Origin: Hermatobates lingyangjiaoensis
Lineage: Eukaryota; Arthropoda; Insecta; Hemiptera; Hermatobatidae
Reading direction: 5' to 3'
NCBI GenBank assembly: GCA_026182355.1
Contig: JAPFBL010000308.1
Coordinates: forward strand, 293,501-357,500
DNA length: 64,000 nucleotides
A program made the translations under genes and the position numbers. The notes under the pieces are model-generated. The model was given only the letters and a program-made list of their open reading frames with translations. It was not told where the DNA came from and made no database searches. Below, piece by piece: positions 63,835 through 64,000 of this stretch (positions are counted from its first letter, which is position 1; the number at the start of each line of letters is the position of its first letter).

Positions 63835-64000
63835 ATATATATAACTTTAAATTACACAAAGAACGACACAGAAAAGAGAATACAAAAAAAACTTACAGAA
63901 TTCAATATTTCGAACTGTTGTTCGTCATCAGGAGAGAAGACTAGAAGAGAGGACGAAGTGAGAGAGATCTCCCCACGTCGAAGAACGGAGCGCGAATGAA
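63835..64000 (-). mobile_element. PLE-C 3' terminus, unit 2 (partial)
   Basis: Counterpart of 60225-60390. The coding remnant should continue past the window end. Confidence 0.75.

Larger units (their letters stand above)
61596..64000 (+). repeat. Tandem duplication, unit 2 (cut by window end)
   Basis: Repeats unit 1 to the window edge. Most differences from unit 1 are one- or few-base indels, often in homopolymers or TA tracts (for example TTTTATTTTAG versus TTTTATTTTTAG); substitutions are few. Confidence 0.95.

Overview
This window is eukaryotic, AT-rich and almost entirely repetitive. No complete host gene is visible. The best guess is an arthropod, for three reasons: (i) a jockey-type LINE C-terminus with an 'APWYARNVDIH' stretch; (ii) tRNA-derived SINEs ending in CCTAACCTAACC, the reverse of the arthropod telomere motif TTAGG; (iii) many endonuclease-bearing Penelope-like elements (PLEs), Helitron, hAT and Tc1/mariner remains. 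A crustacean is possible but not shown. Prokaryotic features (operons, ribosome binding sites, CRISPR) do not apply.

The dominant content is PLE debris. The only large ORF (39.4-41.06 kb) is a damaged PLE with a YVDD reverse transcriptase and a GIY-YIG endonuclease. I call its family PLE-A. Its 3' UTR and 3' end (41.07-41.36 kb) identify about a dozen short foldback repeats elsewhere as terminal pieces of the same family. Other PLE end families are lettered B, C, D, E, F, G, H, I, K, L, M, N, P and R. Most of their 3' ends carry a CTGANGA / short stem / GAAA block, which resembles a hammerhead-ribozyme core with one extra nucleotide. Many ends sit in or next to (TA)n microsatellites. Families E, F and P instead sit between clear 12-17 bp target-site duplications (TSDs).

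Layout. 0-5.3 kb: PLE pieces, a mariner MITE, and a jockey tail split by PLE-E. 6.4-9.9 kb: an inverted repeat pair with two SINEs in one arm and PLE-A in the other. 10-14 kb: SINEs, a 184-bp triple tandem repeat and two exon-like stretches. 15-17.7 kb: PLE ends chained by (TA)n. 18.8-24.4 kb: a long inverted repeat with SINE2 copies. 25-34 kb: a possible terminal exon, a 73-bp minisatellite at three places, long G/C runs and a GC-rich minisatellite of about 141 bp. 34.4-39.2 kb: Helitron helicase remnant, hAT MITE inside PLE-F, PLE-M/N/E/F foldbacks. 39.3-41.4 kb: PLE-A. 42-47.5 kb: hAT pieces, PLE-K, a second GIY-YIG remnant, SINE, PLE-P and F. 49-51.7 kb: jockey tail, PLE-B/A, MITE. 53-57.7 kb: decayed repeat-associated ORF, MITE, SINEs, an exon-like block, PLE-P. 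57.96-64 kb: a tandem duplication of about 3.62 kb containing PLE-A/C pieces; the second copy runs off the window.

The elements interact by insertion. Nested copies and paralogous empty sites allow a relative order of events: jockey before PLE-E at 2.4 kb, inverted duplication before jockey at 18.9 kb, PLE-N before PLE-E at 37 kb, PLE-F before hAT at 35.8 kb. Host coding evidence is limited to a few short exon-like islands on the + strand (11.7, 12.8, 26.1 and 56.3 kb), none assigned to a known protein.
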